A DNA stretch of 64,000 nt from JAWXCB01 sp034440455 (GTDB lineage: Bacteria > Bacteroidota > Bacteroidia > Chitinophagales > CAIOSU01). Positions 1 to 8,865 of the stretch are shown here, one piece after another. The notes beneath the pieces are model-generated. The model was not told the origin of the DNA, did not search any database, and was given only the letters and a program-made list of their open reading frames with translations. The stretch is from contig JAWXCB010000054.1 in the NCBI GenBank assembly GCA_034440455.1, positions 1 to 64,000 on the forward strand, read 5' to 3'. Positions within the stretch are counted from its first letter, which is position 1. Each line of letters starts with the position of its first letter. The position numbers were made by a program, and so were the translations under genes.

Positions 1-239
1 GCTTCTAAAACATTCGGCATCAACAAATACCGTTCATTGGTTTTGTATTGTTCCTCATCAATCACTGCGGCAATTGCCCCTTTCTTCAACGCGTCAGCCG
101 CATACAGATTACCATTGAAGGTTGGACCTTTCAGCGCAAAGAAGAAATCGCCTTCACCAATGTTGCGCGTATCAGTCGAGACATTACGGCATTGCAGATA
201 GACTTTGTAAAGCGCTTCGAGGGGTGTAGTTGCAGTCAT
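1..239 (-). CDS. murF: MurF, UDP-MurNAc-tripeptide:D-Ala-D-Ala ligase (N-terminal fragment, cut by window edge)
   Basis: Translating the minus strand from the ATG at 239 gives an open frame to the window edge, 79 codons. It contains STDTRN, then GDFFFALKGPTFNGN, then an ADALKKGAIAAV stretch. This is the substrate-binding N-terminal domain of the Mur ligases, closest to MurF, which adds D-Ala-D-Ala to the UDP-MurNAc-peptide in the cytoplasm as the last soluble step of peptidoglycan precursor synthesis. The ATP-binding and C-terminal domains lie outside the window. It sits downstream of gldJ on the same strand with a hairpin between them. From memory, gldJ and murF are also neighbours in Flavobacterium, which supports both calls. 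MurE shares this fold and is the main alternative, but the FFALKG signature favours MurF. Confidence 0.82.
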   Translation of the reverse strand, partial: MTATTPLEALYKVYLQCRNVSTDTRNIGEGDFFFALKGPTFNGNLYAADALKKGAIAAVIDEEQYKTNERYLLMPNVLE

Positions 240-248
240 GCCGGGCTA

Positions 249-281
249 AAATAAAGAAGCCCCCTGATTCAGGAGGCTTCT
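249..281 (-). terminator. Intrinsic terminator after gldJ
   Basis: The arms GAAGCCCCCTG and CAGGAGGCTTC (256-280) form a strong hairpin with a TT mismatch-level loop. On the minus strand it is followed by a T-rich tract (CTTTATTTT). It lies 25 bases past the gldJ stop and just before the murF start, so it probably ends or attenuates gldJ transcription before murF. Confidence 0.7.
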
Positions 282-305
282 GTTATCAATGCGCTATTGT
301 TATTA

Positions 306-1775
306 TTATCTCTTCTTGAACTGGTTTCCTCCGGGGAGGTCGTTGCCAGACGGACTGCCCACTCTGTCCATTGCGCAACGGAATCCAACCATAGCTGTAG
401 AACGCTCTTCATCCATAAATCTTCTTGAGCCGGGTGAAAGGTAATATGCTCTGTCAGCCCATGAGCCGCCTTTGTAAACGCGAGCTTTGTTATTAATCAG
501 CGAAGAAACGCCATAATTGTAAGCGGCTGCCGACATTTCATCACCATCATTGTAATTGATTACTTCGGCTTTTTTATAGTTGGTACGGTTTACGTTGTCT
601 TCGTCTTTCACCTTCACATATTTCACGCGACCCAAACTGTCTTTTTCAACCGGAATTCCATCGGCATCCAATTCAGGTTCCATGAACACATTGCCTCTGA
701 AAGGATTGAGTTCGTTTACATCCTGAGTTGACATCGGTCTGTAAACATCCATTACCCACTCACTTACGTTACCCGCCATGTTGAAGAGACCATAATCATT
801 CGGAAAGTACGTATCAACCGGAGCAGTGATTTCAGCATTATCGTTCAATTTGCCAGCCATACCCATGTAGTCACCCTGACCTCTCACGAAGTTTGCGAGA
901 ATCGTACCCTGCCATCCACCGCCTTTCGGGAAGCGAACGCTGGTGCCATTCCATGGATAAATTTTTCTGTCAGTGATTCTTTCTTCATCAGGATATGGTT
1001 GATTGCCTGCTAATGCTAATGCGGCAAATTCCCATTCAGCTTCGGTAGGCAGGCGGTAATCCGGCTGCACAATTCCATCTTCAAACTTTACGCGCCTTTC
1101 GCCTGAACCGCTTGGATTTAAATCAGGCAAATTTTTCTTTACCATCCCTTCATACTGACCGATAAGATATGCGTCTGTATTGAAGTTATCTTCATTCACC
1201 TGATTTGGATTGATGTCCAAAATTCCTTGACTAATCAACAGCAATTCATTTACCCTGTCAGTTCTCCATTTGCAATAATCGTTTGCCTGCAACCAGCTAA
1301 CGCCAACTACGGGGTAGTTTGCATACGCAGGGTGACGGAGGTAATATTCAACGTAAGGCTCATTGTAAGCGAGTTCATCTCTCCAAACCAATGTGTCGGG
1401 AAGCGCCTTTCTCTGCACTTCAGGATAGTCCGCGCCAAACACTCTTCCAAGCCAATACAAATATTCACGGTATTGCAGATTTGAGATTTCAGTTTGGTCC
1501 ATATAAAAAGACTTCACTGTTACTTTCCGGGTAACATTATGATGTTCATACATCACATCTTGCTCGCTTTGCCCCATCGCAAATGAGCCGCCTTCAATAA
1601 GCACCAAGCCAGGACCTGTTTCCTGTCCGGCATACTCTACGCGCTCAAAGCCACCCCAGTCAGAGTCATTGTAATTCCAACCTGTTGTTGAGGATGAGTC
1701 TTTCGTACACGATGAAAACATGAATGCACTAACGAGCGTCAAACATGCTAAAAGCGTGGATTTTTGATTTTTCAT
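306..1775 (-). CDS. gldJ: GldJ, gliding-motility/T9SS lipoprotein with FGE-sulfatase fold
   Basis: The 489-residue protein starts with a lipoprotein signal (hydrophobic stretch, then FSSC, Cys23). From about residue 55 to 470 it has a formylglycine-generating-enzyme-like (SUMF1) domain: GPGLVLIEGGSFAMG near the start, YPVVGVSWLQANDYCKWR in the middle, and GGSWADRAYYLSPGSRRF with GFRC at the end. GldJ and its paralogue GldK share this fold and belong to the outer-membrane ring of the type IX secretion machine; enzymatic activity is not expected. The DTLVWRDELAYNE and YYLRHPAYANYPVVG segments fit GldJ better than GldK, as do the neighbours (porU/porV divergent, murF downstream). A TATTTTAGC box sits 22 bases upstream of the ATG. 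Confidence 0.9.
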   Translation of the reverse strand: MKNQKSTLLACLTLVSAFMFSSCTKDSSSTTGWNYNDSDWGGFERVEYAGQETGPGLVLIEGGSFAMGQSEQDVMYEHHNVTRKVTVKSFYMDQTEISNLQYREYLYWLGRVFGADYPEVQRKALPDTLVWRDELAYNEPYVEYYLRHPAYANYPVVGVSWLQANDYCKWRTDRVNELLLISQGILDINPNQVNEDNFNTDAYLIGQYEGMVKKNLPDLNPSGSGERRVKFEDGIVQPDYRLPTEAEWEFAALALAGNQPYPDEERITDRKIYPWNGTSVRFPKGGGWQGTILANFVRGQGDYMGMAGKLNDNAEITAPVDTYFPNDYGLFNMAGNVSEWVMDVYRPMSTQDVNELNPFRGNVFMEPELDADGIPVEKDSLGRVKYVKVKDEDNVNRTNYKKAEVINYNDGDEMSAAAYNYGVSSLINNKARVYKGGSWADRAYYLSPGSRRFMDEERSTAMVGFRCAMDRVGSPSGNDLPGGNQFKKR

Positions 1776-1797
1776 GAATCCGTTTTTTTTAAGGAAC

Positions 1798-1806
1798 GCT
1801 AAAATA
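1798..1806 (-). promoter_or_regulatory. Putative -7 box of gldJ (TATTTTAGC)
   Basis: On the minus strand TATTTTAGC lies 22 bases upstream of the gldJ ATG. It resembles the Bacteroidota -7 element TAnnTTTG. No convincing -33 TTTG is visible at the expected spacing, so the call rests on the box and its recurrence before other genes in the window. Confidence 0.35.
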
Positions 1807-1823
1807 GGCTGTTTATTTTAATT

Positions 1824-2837
1824 TTAAAAATTCAGAAAATTCGGGCAGTCTAATTTCCCGTTATTTCGCTTGGAATTCAGCGAGTTGTCCTCCCCGCCCA
1901 TATTAAAAGTAATCGAAACTTCATGCGCCCCGCCCGATAATCCCTGCAATTTTGAAACAGTATAATCATAGCTGTAACCCACGCGCACGTATGACACTTT
2001 CACCCCCACAACGCCCATAACGGCATCTGAGTTGGAAAAAGTATGTCGAAACCATGCTCCGGCATAAAAATATGTTGTGTAGAAGTAAGTTCCGAGATTG
2101 ATTTGCGTGAAATTCGATTGCTGGGCAAACATTACGTTGGGAGAAAATGAAAGGTTGTCTTTTTTATCACGCGGAGTAACATCAATATCGCCACCCGCAT
2201 GAAGAGCAATGCGCATATCCAAGCGCGCATTATCATCACCGGTATAGGATGCTTTTGGTTTTGTTAGATGCCGCACAGAAACCCCGCCATAGATTTTAGG
2301 CGAAAAAGCGACAAAGCCAGCTCCGAAATCGGCAAGGTCAACGGTATTATCGGTAGGCAGTTGCTCCCCGGTTGGGTTGGCATTTCCAAATTGATCCTCA
2401 AACCCGTAAATAGGATTGATTTGGTCGGAAAAAGTAAGCCGTGCCCAATCAACCGATTGATGTGAATAGCCGCCCTGCACCCCGATTTTGATTCCGAAGT
2501 TTTTTGAAAGTTTTAATTGATAGGCATAAAGAAGGCTGATAGAATATGTGTTCAGTAGTCCTCCGGCAATTCTATCGCCAAGAAAAAGAACGCCAATTCC
2601 CCCGCTCAGTTTATCAATGTGCATGTCAAAAGATGCTGCATAAGTAACGTAGCCCTTATCAAGAGAAGGATATTGATTGCGGTAATTTAAATTGAAGCGG
2701 GGACCATAAGAAATACCCGTGAGCGCAGGATTCAGATGGAGCGGAGCGGAATTAAATTGCGTAAACTCAGGGTCTTGCCCGAAGGAGTTGACAACTTGGG
2801 TTGCAAATAAAATTGTTACAACTAAAAATTTCTTCAC
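1824..2837 (-). CDS. PorP/SprF-family type IX secretion membrane protein
   Basis: The 337-residue protein has a GTG start and a signal peptide ending near SFGQ. It continues with DPEFTQFNSAPLHLNPALTG, the hallmark opening of the PorP/SprF family. The rest alternates short amphipathic strands (YAYQLKLSKNFGIKIGVQGGY, FSPKIYGGVSVRHL, YTTYFYAGAWFRH) as in an outer-membrane beta-barrel. PorP itself is needed for secretion and helps anchor PorE; SprF-like paralogues assist individual large adhesins and are often found beside them. Here the gene lies between gldJ and porU rather than beside an adhesin, so core PorP and accessory SprF cannot be told apart. It ends 48 bases before the gldJ start and is probably co-transcribed with it. 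Confidence 0.88.
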   Translation of the reverse strand: MKKFLVVTILFATQVVNSFGQDPEFTQFNSAPLHLNPALTGISYGPRFNLNYRNQYPSLDKGYVTYAASFDMHIDKLSGGIGVLFLGDRIAGGLLNTYSISLLYAYQLKLSKNFGIKIGVQGGYSHQSVDWARLTFSDQINPIYGFEDQFGNANPTGEQLPTDNTVDLADFGAGFVAFSPKIYGGVSVRHLTKPKASYTGDDNARLDMRIALHAGGDIDVTPRDKKDNLSFSPNVMFAQQSNFTQINLGTYFYTTYFYAGAWFRHTFSNSDAVMGVVGVKVSYVRVGYSYDYTVSKLQGLSGGAHEVSITFNMGGEDNSLNSKRNNGKLDCPNFLNF

Positions 2838-2967
2838 TGCGCAGAGAACTTTTTGAGCAATATTTTTTTTATCAAAGGCAATAAGGTCAACGAAAACCCG
2901 TTTGTCAAAGGTATCAAAAAAAGCCTTCTTAAATTAGCGTTTACATATTCTTTAACTTCTGCCATCC

Positions 2968-5900
2968 ATGAGATTCAAAATCATTTTAATCCTTCTTATT
3001 AGTGCGCTTCAACTAAACGCGCAGGAAGTTTTGAAATTGCACAGAACGCTGCAATGGAGAGAACAACCCCAAAAGATTACGTTCTCCGATTTTCAAACAC
3101 GCGACCTGCCTTATTTTGACGGAGCTAATTATCCCGCAGATTCCGAGTATCTGCCCGTTTATTTTGAAACGCTGCCGCTTCGCTTAAACGGAACCACTGA
3201 AGTGAGCATCACAAATGCCGTTTACCTTACTCTCAATAAGCAGTTGTATTCAATCACTGAAAAAAATTTACAGGAAGGAGTTGCAGTGAACGCTCAAAAA
3301 GGGTTTATCAAAAAGCAGCCCGTTGCATCCTTATCGCTTATTCCACTGCGTAAAAATCCGATGACGGGTGAAATTGAAAAATTAATTGAGTTCGATTTAG
3401 AAATCCGCACTACGCCTGACCAACAATCATTCGCCTTAAAACAAGCACAATCTTATGCGACCAACTCTGTTTTGAAAACCGGACGTTGGTATAAAATCGC
3501 TGTGAGTCAGGATGGAATTTATAGAGTTGACTACAACTTTTTGAAAAACATCGGCTTGGACGTTGACAATATTGACCCGCGCAATTTTCGCATTTATGGA
3601 AATGGCGGAGGAATGCTTTCTGAAAAAAATGCTGACTTCCGGCATGATGATTTAGCAGAAAATGCAATCAGCGTTGTTGGAGAATCGGATGGCAGTTTTG
3701 ATGCAAGTGATTACATCTTGTTTTATGGTCAGGAACCGCATCGCTGGAAGTATGATGCAACAGGGCAGCGGTTTCATCATCAAACCAATTTGTATTCTGA
3801 TGTCACTTATTATTTTATCACTGCTGATTTGGGTCCGGCAAAAAGCAGATGGTCGCCCAACGCTTCGCTGAATAATCCTACCGTTACAGTAACAGATTGT
3901 GATGATTACCGTTTTCATGAACTGGAAGAATCCAGCCTCATTGGTTCAGGAAGAGAATGGTTTGGCGATTATTACAATTTCAGCGTTACGACTAAATTGT
4001 TTCCTTTTTCCTTCCCCAACTTACTTACTTCTGAACCGGTTTATCTGAAATCAAGCGTGGCTGCTCGTTCCACTGCTTCAACAGGATATTTTTATGTACT
4101 GGCAAATGGGCAAACGGTGAATACGCATACTTTAACTAAAGTAGGCACTAACTATACAGATATTTATGCGAGAGTCGAGGAAAAGGAGAATACATTTACA
4201 AGCTCGGGTAGCACAATTAATGTAAGCGTTAATTTCAATAACCCGTCATCAGGCGCAGAGGGATGGCTGAATTATCTTGAATTGAATGTCAGGAGAAATC
4301 TGATATATGCCGGGATTCCGTTGATTTTTCGCGACAGCCGTTCCGTTGGAGCAGGAAACAAAGCAGAATTTGTAATTCAGAATCCAACTTCGGGGTTGAT
4401 TGTTTTAGATGTCACCGACCCTGTGAATGTTTTCATCCAACAATATTCTAATTCGGGCAGTGAGGCGCGATTCACCGTGAGCGCAGATAGCTTGCGGGAA
4501 TTCTTAGCATTCGTTGATGGAGCCGGAGTTTTAATTCCAACAGTAATCGAAACAGTTTCAAACCAAGACCTCCATGCCATCGGTCAGCCGGATATGCTGA
4601 TTGTTACGCCTGCCTCACTGAAAAGCGAAGCAGATGCGCTTGCGAATCATCACCGCAGTAAAAACAACCTTACTGTTTCCGTAGTGGACGTGAATCACAT
4701 TTACAACGAGTTCTCATCAGGCGCACAAGATCTCTCAGCAATCCGTGATTTTGTGAGAATGCTTTATATGCGCGCAGGTTCTGATACATCATTGATTCCG
4801 CGCTTTTTGTTGCTTTTCGGAGATGGCTCGTATGATTACAAAGACAAAATAGCTAACAATACGAATCTTGTTCCTTCTTACCAGAGTCCGAATTCAGTAA
4901 ATCCCACCACCACCTTCGTTACAGATGATTTCTTCGGATTCTTAGATGACAGCGAAGGCGGCTCTATTGATGGTGGTGCGAATTATCTTGATATTTCCAT
5001 TGGGCGCTTGCCTGCAAAAATTCCTGAAGAAGCGCGCGCAATGGTGAACAAAATCATTCATTATCAATCAACGGGCAACACGATTGTTGACCCTTCTAAT
5101 TGTGTTGATGGCGATTGCAGCGTGTTCGGAAACTGGAGAAATAATATCACCTTCATTGGTGATGATGAAGACGGTAATATTCACATGCGGCAAGCTGATG
5201 ACCTTGCTGAATATCTTGAAATCAACCATCCTGAATATAGTATTGATAAGATTTTACTGGATGCTTATCCCGAACAATCTACTCCGGGCGGTAGCCGCTA
5301 TCCTGATGTAAATGAAGCGATTGGCAGAAAAATTTTTTCCGGCACGTTAATTATGAATTACACCGGGCACGGAGGCGTGAACGGCTGGGCGCACGAACGG
5401 ATTCTTGACATCAGCGGAATCAACTCCTGGAATAATTTCTGCAAAATGCCGCTATTCATTACCGCCACATGTGAATTCAGCCGCTTCGATGACCCAGAAA
5501 AAGTTTCAGCCGGAGAAATGGTGTTGCTGAATCCAAACGGTGGCGCAATCGCCATGGTAACTACAACGCGGTTAGTTTATTCCGGTGCGAATTTTACGCT
5601 GAATAATGCCTTTCTGCAAAAAGCATTTGCCCCCTTCGGAAACAGGATGCCGACTATCGGTGAAGCAATTATGCTTACGAAAAATTCTATCGGGTTGGAT
5701 GCCAACAACCGCAAGTTTATCCTGCTGGGCGACCCGGCTGTGATGCTGGCATATCCGCAGTATAATATTGCCACAACTCAGGTGAATGAGGCGACAGCAG
5801 CGGATGACACACTCAAGGCGTTGAAAAAAATAACTGTGACAGGCGAAGTGCGCGACAACAATAATGTGAAGATGACTGCGTTTAACGGCACCGTGTTTCC

Positions 5901-6828
5901 AACCATCTACGATAAATCAGTGCCGGTGACTACGCTTAAAAATAGCGGTGGCAGCGCTTTTACATTCAATCTTCAGAAGAGCGTCATCTATAACGGCAAA
6001 GCCAGCGTGACAAACGGGGAGTTCACTTTTACATTTATTGTTCCGAAAGACATCGCCTATAATTTCGGCTCAGGTAAAATCAGTTACTACAGTGAAAACG
6101 GGCAAATTGACGCGAACGGATATTCCAACGTAGTGATTGGGGGCACCGCCACCGATTTTGAAACCGACCTGGAAGGTCCGCAAGTAGATGTGTTTATGAA
6201 TAATGAGAAGTTCGCCTTTGGCGGCATCACCGATGAAAATCCGATTCTTCTTGTTAAATTAACTGACTTTAGCGGCATCAATACTGTGGGAACAGGCATC
6301 GGACACGACATTACCGGACTGCTGGATGAAAATTCGCAGAACACCCTTGTACTGAATGAATATTATGAAGCCGAGTTAGATAATTACCAGGCGGGCGAAG
6401 CGCGTTATCCGCTTGCAAACCTTGAAAATGGCAGACATACGATTGCGGTGAAGGCATGGGACGTTCATAATAATTCAGCCGAAGGCTACACCGAATTTGT
6501 AGTGGCGGATGATGCGGAATTGGCACTGAGTCACGTGATGAATTACCCGAATCCGTTTACCACAAATACCAGTTTCTTTTTTGAGCATAATTGCCCGTGT
6601 AAAGAACTTTTTGTGTCAGTAAAGATTATGACCGTTTCAGGCAAAGTGGTGAAAACCCTTGAGCAGCAAGTGCTTTCAGACGGCTACCGCGCTGACGGCA
6701 TCCAGTGGGATGGATTAGATGAGTATGGAGAAATCATTGGGAGGGGAGTTTACGTATATAAGCTCAATGTTCGGACTCCGGATGGAGCCTCCGCGCATGA
6801 ATTTGAGAAATTAGTGATTCTGAGATAA
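2968..6828 (+). CDS. porU: PorU, T9SS sortase (gingipain-like C25 peptidase fold)
   Basis: The 1286-residue protein opens with a signal peptide (MRFKIILILLISALQLNAQ). It then has an N-terminal beta-rich domain, a C25 gingipain-type domain (roughly 540-940) and a C-terminal Ig/FlgD-like domain beginning at the MNYPNPF segment. The catalytic pair is visible: His801 in NYTGHGG and Cys835 in TATCEFSRFDDP. PorU cleaves the C-terminal sorting signal from T9SS cargo at the cell surface and attaches the protein to anionic LPS, working with PorV. The family is usually about 1150-1300 residues, so this copy is full length. It is followed after 24 bases by porV and is divergent from the porP-gldJ unit. 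Many T9SS-sorted proteins in the window are its likely substrates. Confidence 0.93.
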   Translation: MRFKIILILLISALQLNAQEVLKLHRTLQWREQPQKITFSDFQTRDLPYFDGANYPADSEYLPVYFETLPLRLNGTTEVSITNAVYLTLNKQLYSITEKNLQEGVAVNAQKGFIKKQPVASLSLIPLRKNPMTGEIEKLIEFDLEIRTTPDQQSFALKQAQSYATNSVLKTGRWYKIAVSQDGIYRVDYNFLKNIGLDVDNIDPRNFRIYGNGGGMLSEKNADFRHDDLAENAISVVGESDGSFDASDYILFYGQEPHRWKYDATGQRFHHQTNLYSDVTYYFITADLGPAKSRWSPNASLNNPTVTVTDCDDYRFHELEESSLIGSGREWFGDYYNFSVTTKLFPFSFPNLLTSEPVYLKSSVAARSTASTGYFYVLANGQTVNTHTLTKVGTNYTDIYARVEEKENTFTSSGSTINVSVNFNNPSSGAEGWLNYLELNVRRNLIYAGIPLIFRDSRSVGAGNKAEFVIQNPTSGLIVLDVTDPVNVFIQQYSNSGSEARFTVSADSLREFLAFVDGAGVLIPTVIETVSNQDLHAIGQPDMLIVTPASLKSEADALANHHRSKNNLTVSVVDVNHIYNEFSSGAQDLSAIRDFVRMLYMRAGSDTSLIPRFLLLFGDGSYDYKDKIANNTNLVPSYQSPNSVNPTTTFVTDDFFGFLDDSEGGSIDGGANYLDISIGRLPAKIPEEARAMVNKIIHYQSTGNTIVDPSNCVDGDCSVFGNWRNNITFIGDDEDGNIHMRQADDLAEYLEINHPEYSIDKILLDAYPEQSTPGGSRYPDVNEAIGRKIFSGTLIMNYTGHGGVNGWAHERILDISGINSWNNFCKMPLFITATCEFSRFDDPEKVSAGEMVLLNPNGGAIAMVTTTRLVYSGANFTLNNAFLQKAFAPFGNRMPTIGEAIMLTKNSIGLDANNRKFILLGDPAVMLAYPQYNIATTQVNEATAADDTLKALKKITVTGEVRDNNNVKMTAFNGTVFPTIYDKSVPVTTLKNSGGSAFTFNLQKSVIYNGKASVTNGEFTFTFIVPKDIAYNFGSGKISYYSENGQIDANGYSNVVIGGTATDFETDLEGPQVDVFMNNEKFAFGGITDENPILLVKLTDFSGINTVGTGIGHDITGLLDENSQNTLVLNEYYEAELDNYQAGEARYPLANLENGRHTIAVKAWDVHNNSAEGYTEFVVADDAELALSHVMNYPNPFTTNTSFFFEHNCPCKELFVSVKIMTVSGKVVKTLEQQVLSDGYRADGIQWDGLDEYGEIIGRGVYVYKLNVRTPDGASAHEFEKLVILR

Positions 6829-6841
6829 TTCAATAACTTTG
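6811..6841 (+). promoter_or_regulatory. Putative Bacteroidota-type promoter of porV
   Basis: TTAG at 6811-6814, a 19-base spacer and TAACTTTG at 6834-6841 match the Bacteroidota promoter pattern (TTTG, 19-21 bases, TAnnTTTG) with one mismatch. The porV ATG follows 11 bases later, so the transcript would have almost no leader. The upstream part overlaps the end of porU. Confidence 0.4.
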
Positions 6842-6852
6842 AGAGACTAACC

Positions 6853-8082
6853 ATGAAAACACGCACATTAAGACTCGCTTCCGCAGTTCTGGCAGTGCTT
6901 TTCTGCACAGAAACCTTCGCGCAAACTTCCGGTGGGTTAACAGCACAATCGGAATTTCCGGTAACAACTGCTGTCCCCTTTCTTCGCATTATCCCTGATG
7001 CCCGTTCAGGCGGCATGGGCGATGCGGGCATCGGTCTTGAAGCCGATGCAAACGCAATGTTCCATAATCCGGCTAAACTGGCATTTGCTAAAAAGCCGTT
7101 GGGGGTTTCAATGAGTTACGTGCCGTGGCTGCGTTCATTGGTAAATGATATTTATATGGCGAATGTTTCTGCCTACTACAAATTAGATGATTTGCAGGCA
7201 ATCGGAATGTCCATGCGGTATTTCTCTTTGGGAAATATTCAGTTTACAAACGTGCAGGGCGAAAACACGGGCGAGTTCAGACCGAACGAATTCGCGCTTG
7301 ATGCAGCCTATTCAAGACAGTTGGTGAAAATCAAAAAAGGCGGTGGATTTGCAGCAGGACTTGCGTTGCGCTTCATCTATTCAAACCTTGCCAGCGGGCA
7401 AACTATTGCGGGCGTTGACATTCAACCCGGATTAGCAGGGGCAGCCGACATCGCCTTTGCATACAATCAGGATTTTAAACTGGCTAAAAAATATAAAACA
7501 AATCTTGCCATCGGATTGAATTTCTCCAACATCGGCAGCAAGATTACTTACACCGAATCTGCTGAAAAGGATTTTATTCCAATGAATATGGGGTTGGGCG
7601 TTCAATATCAATTCAACTTTGATGACCACAACCAAATCAATCTGGCTGTTGACATGAATAAGTTGTTAGTACCCACGCCTTCCACAGAAGATGATGACAG
7701 CAACGGCATTTATGACTATCGTGAAAAATCAGTACCTCAGGCGCTGTTCACATCTTGGGGTGATGCGCCAAACGGATTTTCTGAAGAATTGCGCGAAATC
7801 ACATGGTCAATCGGGTTGGAATATTGGTATGACCAGCAGTTTGCGATTAGGTTCGGTTATTTCAACGAAAACGAAAACAAAGGAAACAGACAGTTCTTTA
7901 CAGCGGGCTTGGGCTTACGCTTCAAGGTGTTTGGCTTGGATTTCTCTTACTTGATTCCGACATCATCACAGCGCAATCCATTGGACAACACCATGCGCTT
8001 TACGCTGATGTTCCAGTTCAACGAGTTCAAAAAGAAACAGGAAGCACAACCAGATGGAACAAGTTCTCTTGTGAAATTCTGA
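6853..8082 (+). CDS. porV: PorV (LptO family), T9SS outer-membrane shuttle protein
   Basis: The 409-residue protein has a signal peptide ending TFAQ. It then shows the PorV signature: TAVPFLRIIPDARSGGMGDAG, followed by ANAMFHNPAKLAF and SYVPWLRSL. The C-terminus is a run of beta strands ending in a barrel-type segment (FTLMFQFNEF). PorV is a 14-strand outer-membrane barrel related to FadL. It collects cargo from the SprA translocon by its C-terminal signal and hands it to PorU. It lies 24 bases downstream of porU, the usual order, and a rho-independent terminator follows. Length and motifs are normal for the family. Confidence 0.95.
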   Translation: MKTRTLRLASAVLAVLFCTETFAQTSGGLTAQSEFPVTTAVPFLRIIPDARSGGMGDAGIGLEADANAMFHNPAKLAFAKKPLGVSMSYVPWLRSLVNDIYMANVSAYYKLDDLQAIGMSMRYFSLGNIQFTNVQGENTGEFRPNEFALDAAYSRQLVKIKKGGGFAAGLALRFIYSNLASGQTIAGVDIQPGLAGAADIAFAYNQDFKLAKKYKTNLAIGLNFSNIGSKITYTESAEKDFIPMNMGLGVQYQFNFDDHNQINLAVDMNKLLVPTPSTEDDDSNGIYDYREKSVPQALFTSWGDAPNGFSEELREITWSIGLEYWYDQQFAIRFGYFNENENKGNRQFFTAGLGLRFKVFGLDFSYLIPTSSQRNPLDNTMRFTLMFQFNEFKKKQEAQPDGTSSLVKF

Positions 8083-8101
8083 GAACAACAAGACTAAAAA
8101 C

Positions 8102-8138
8102 AAAAAAGGGACGCTCCGAAAGGTTCGTCCCTTTTTTT
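8102..8138 (+). terminator. Intrinsic terminator after porV
   Basis: GGGACG (8108-8113) pairs with CGTCCC (8126-8131), with flanking A6 and T7 runs extending the stem. It sits 20 bases after the porV stop. The A/T symmetry would let it work in both directions, so it may also serve the convergent hydrolase gene. Confidence 0.85.
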
Positions 8139-8148
8139 GTTTCATCTT

Positions 8149-8176
8149 GTAGAAACGCAAAATTTTGCGTCTCTAC
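8149..8176. repeat. 28-base palindrome overlapping the hydrolase stop codon
   Basis: GTAGAAACGCAAAA pairs with TTTTGCGTCTCTAC with one mismatch. The TAG stop of the convergent hydrolase gene (8173-8175) lies inside one arm. It looks like a dispersed palindromic element rather than a terminator, because no T tract follows. Confidence 0.6.
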
Positions 8177-8811
8177 CGCAGAAACGGATTATTCCTTTTC
8201 TCATATCCAATCGTAGTTTCAGGTCCGTGTCCTGAAAATACTTTCACAGCATCTCCAAGCGGCAGCAGCTTTTCTTTGATGCTTTTGATGAGCGTGTTGT
8301 AATCTCCGCCCGGCAAATCAGTGCGCCCGATACTTTGCAGGAACAGCACATCACCGGCAATCAGAAAATTTTCTTTACGGCAGAAAAGTGAAACTTCCCC
8401 CGGTGAATGTCCTGGCGTAAACAACACTTCAAGTTCTGAATTTCCGAAACGGAGCACATCGCCTTCTTCAAGATATGCTTCTGGCGCGGGTGATGGAGTA
8501 ATACTTACGCCAAACATTCCCGCATACATTGGGGCGGCATGTAAAACTTCTTCTTCCATGCGATGTAAGAGGGGCTTCAATCCAAACTTTTCATGCACGA
8601 AACTGTTGCCCATCATGTGGTCAACGTGACAATGCGTGTTGATGAGTTTTACAGGTTTCAGTTTTTTTTCAGCAATAAAATTTATTAACTCTTGCTGCTC
8701 GCTATTCGTAAAACATCCCGGGTCAATGATGACACATTCTCTTGTTTCATCGTATAAGATGTACGTATTTTCCTGAAAAGGATTAAAGGTGAAACTGGCA
8801 ATAGTCGTCAT
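8173..8811 (-). CDS. MBL-fold hydrolase of the glyoxalase II type
   Basis: This 212-residue metallo-beta-lactamase-fold enzyme carries the metal motif THCHVDH (His60, His62, Asp64, His65). Further ligands follow in GHSPGEV, AGDVLF and a C-terminal SGHGPET. The opening (NPFQENTYILYD...CVIIDPG) matches the short glyoxalase II-like (YcbL) hydrolases, cytosolic enzymes that hydrolyse thioesters such as S-lactoylglutathione. The true substrate cannot be read from the sequence, and most Bacteroidota lack glutathione. Its stop codon lies inside a 28-base palindrome, and it is convergent with porV. Confidence 0.85.
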   Translation of the reverse strand: MTTIASFTFNPFQENTYILYDETRECVIIDPGCFTNSEQQELINFIAEKKLKPVKLINTHCHVDHMMGNSFVHEKFGLKPLLHRMEEEVLHAAPMYAGMFGVSITPSPAPEAYLEEGDVLRFGNSELEVLFTPGHSPGEVSLFCRKENFLIAGDVLFLQSIGRTDLPGGDYNTLIKSIKEKLLPLGDAVKVFSGHGPETTIGYEKRNNPFLR

Positions 8812-8865
8812 GAGAATGCGTTTTAAGTCTTAATTTCAAAACTCGCTAAAAAGTAATTAATAAGA

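Noticed and set aside
2901..2942. TTTG plus TAAATTAG as a promoter for porU
   Set aside because: The spacer is 25 bases, longer than the 19-21 expected for Bacteroidota promoters, and the box matches poorly.
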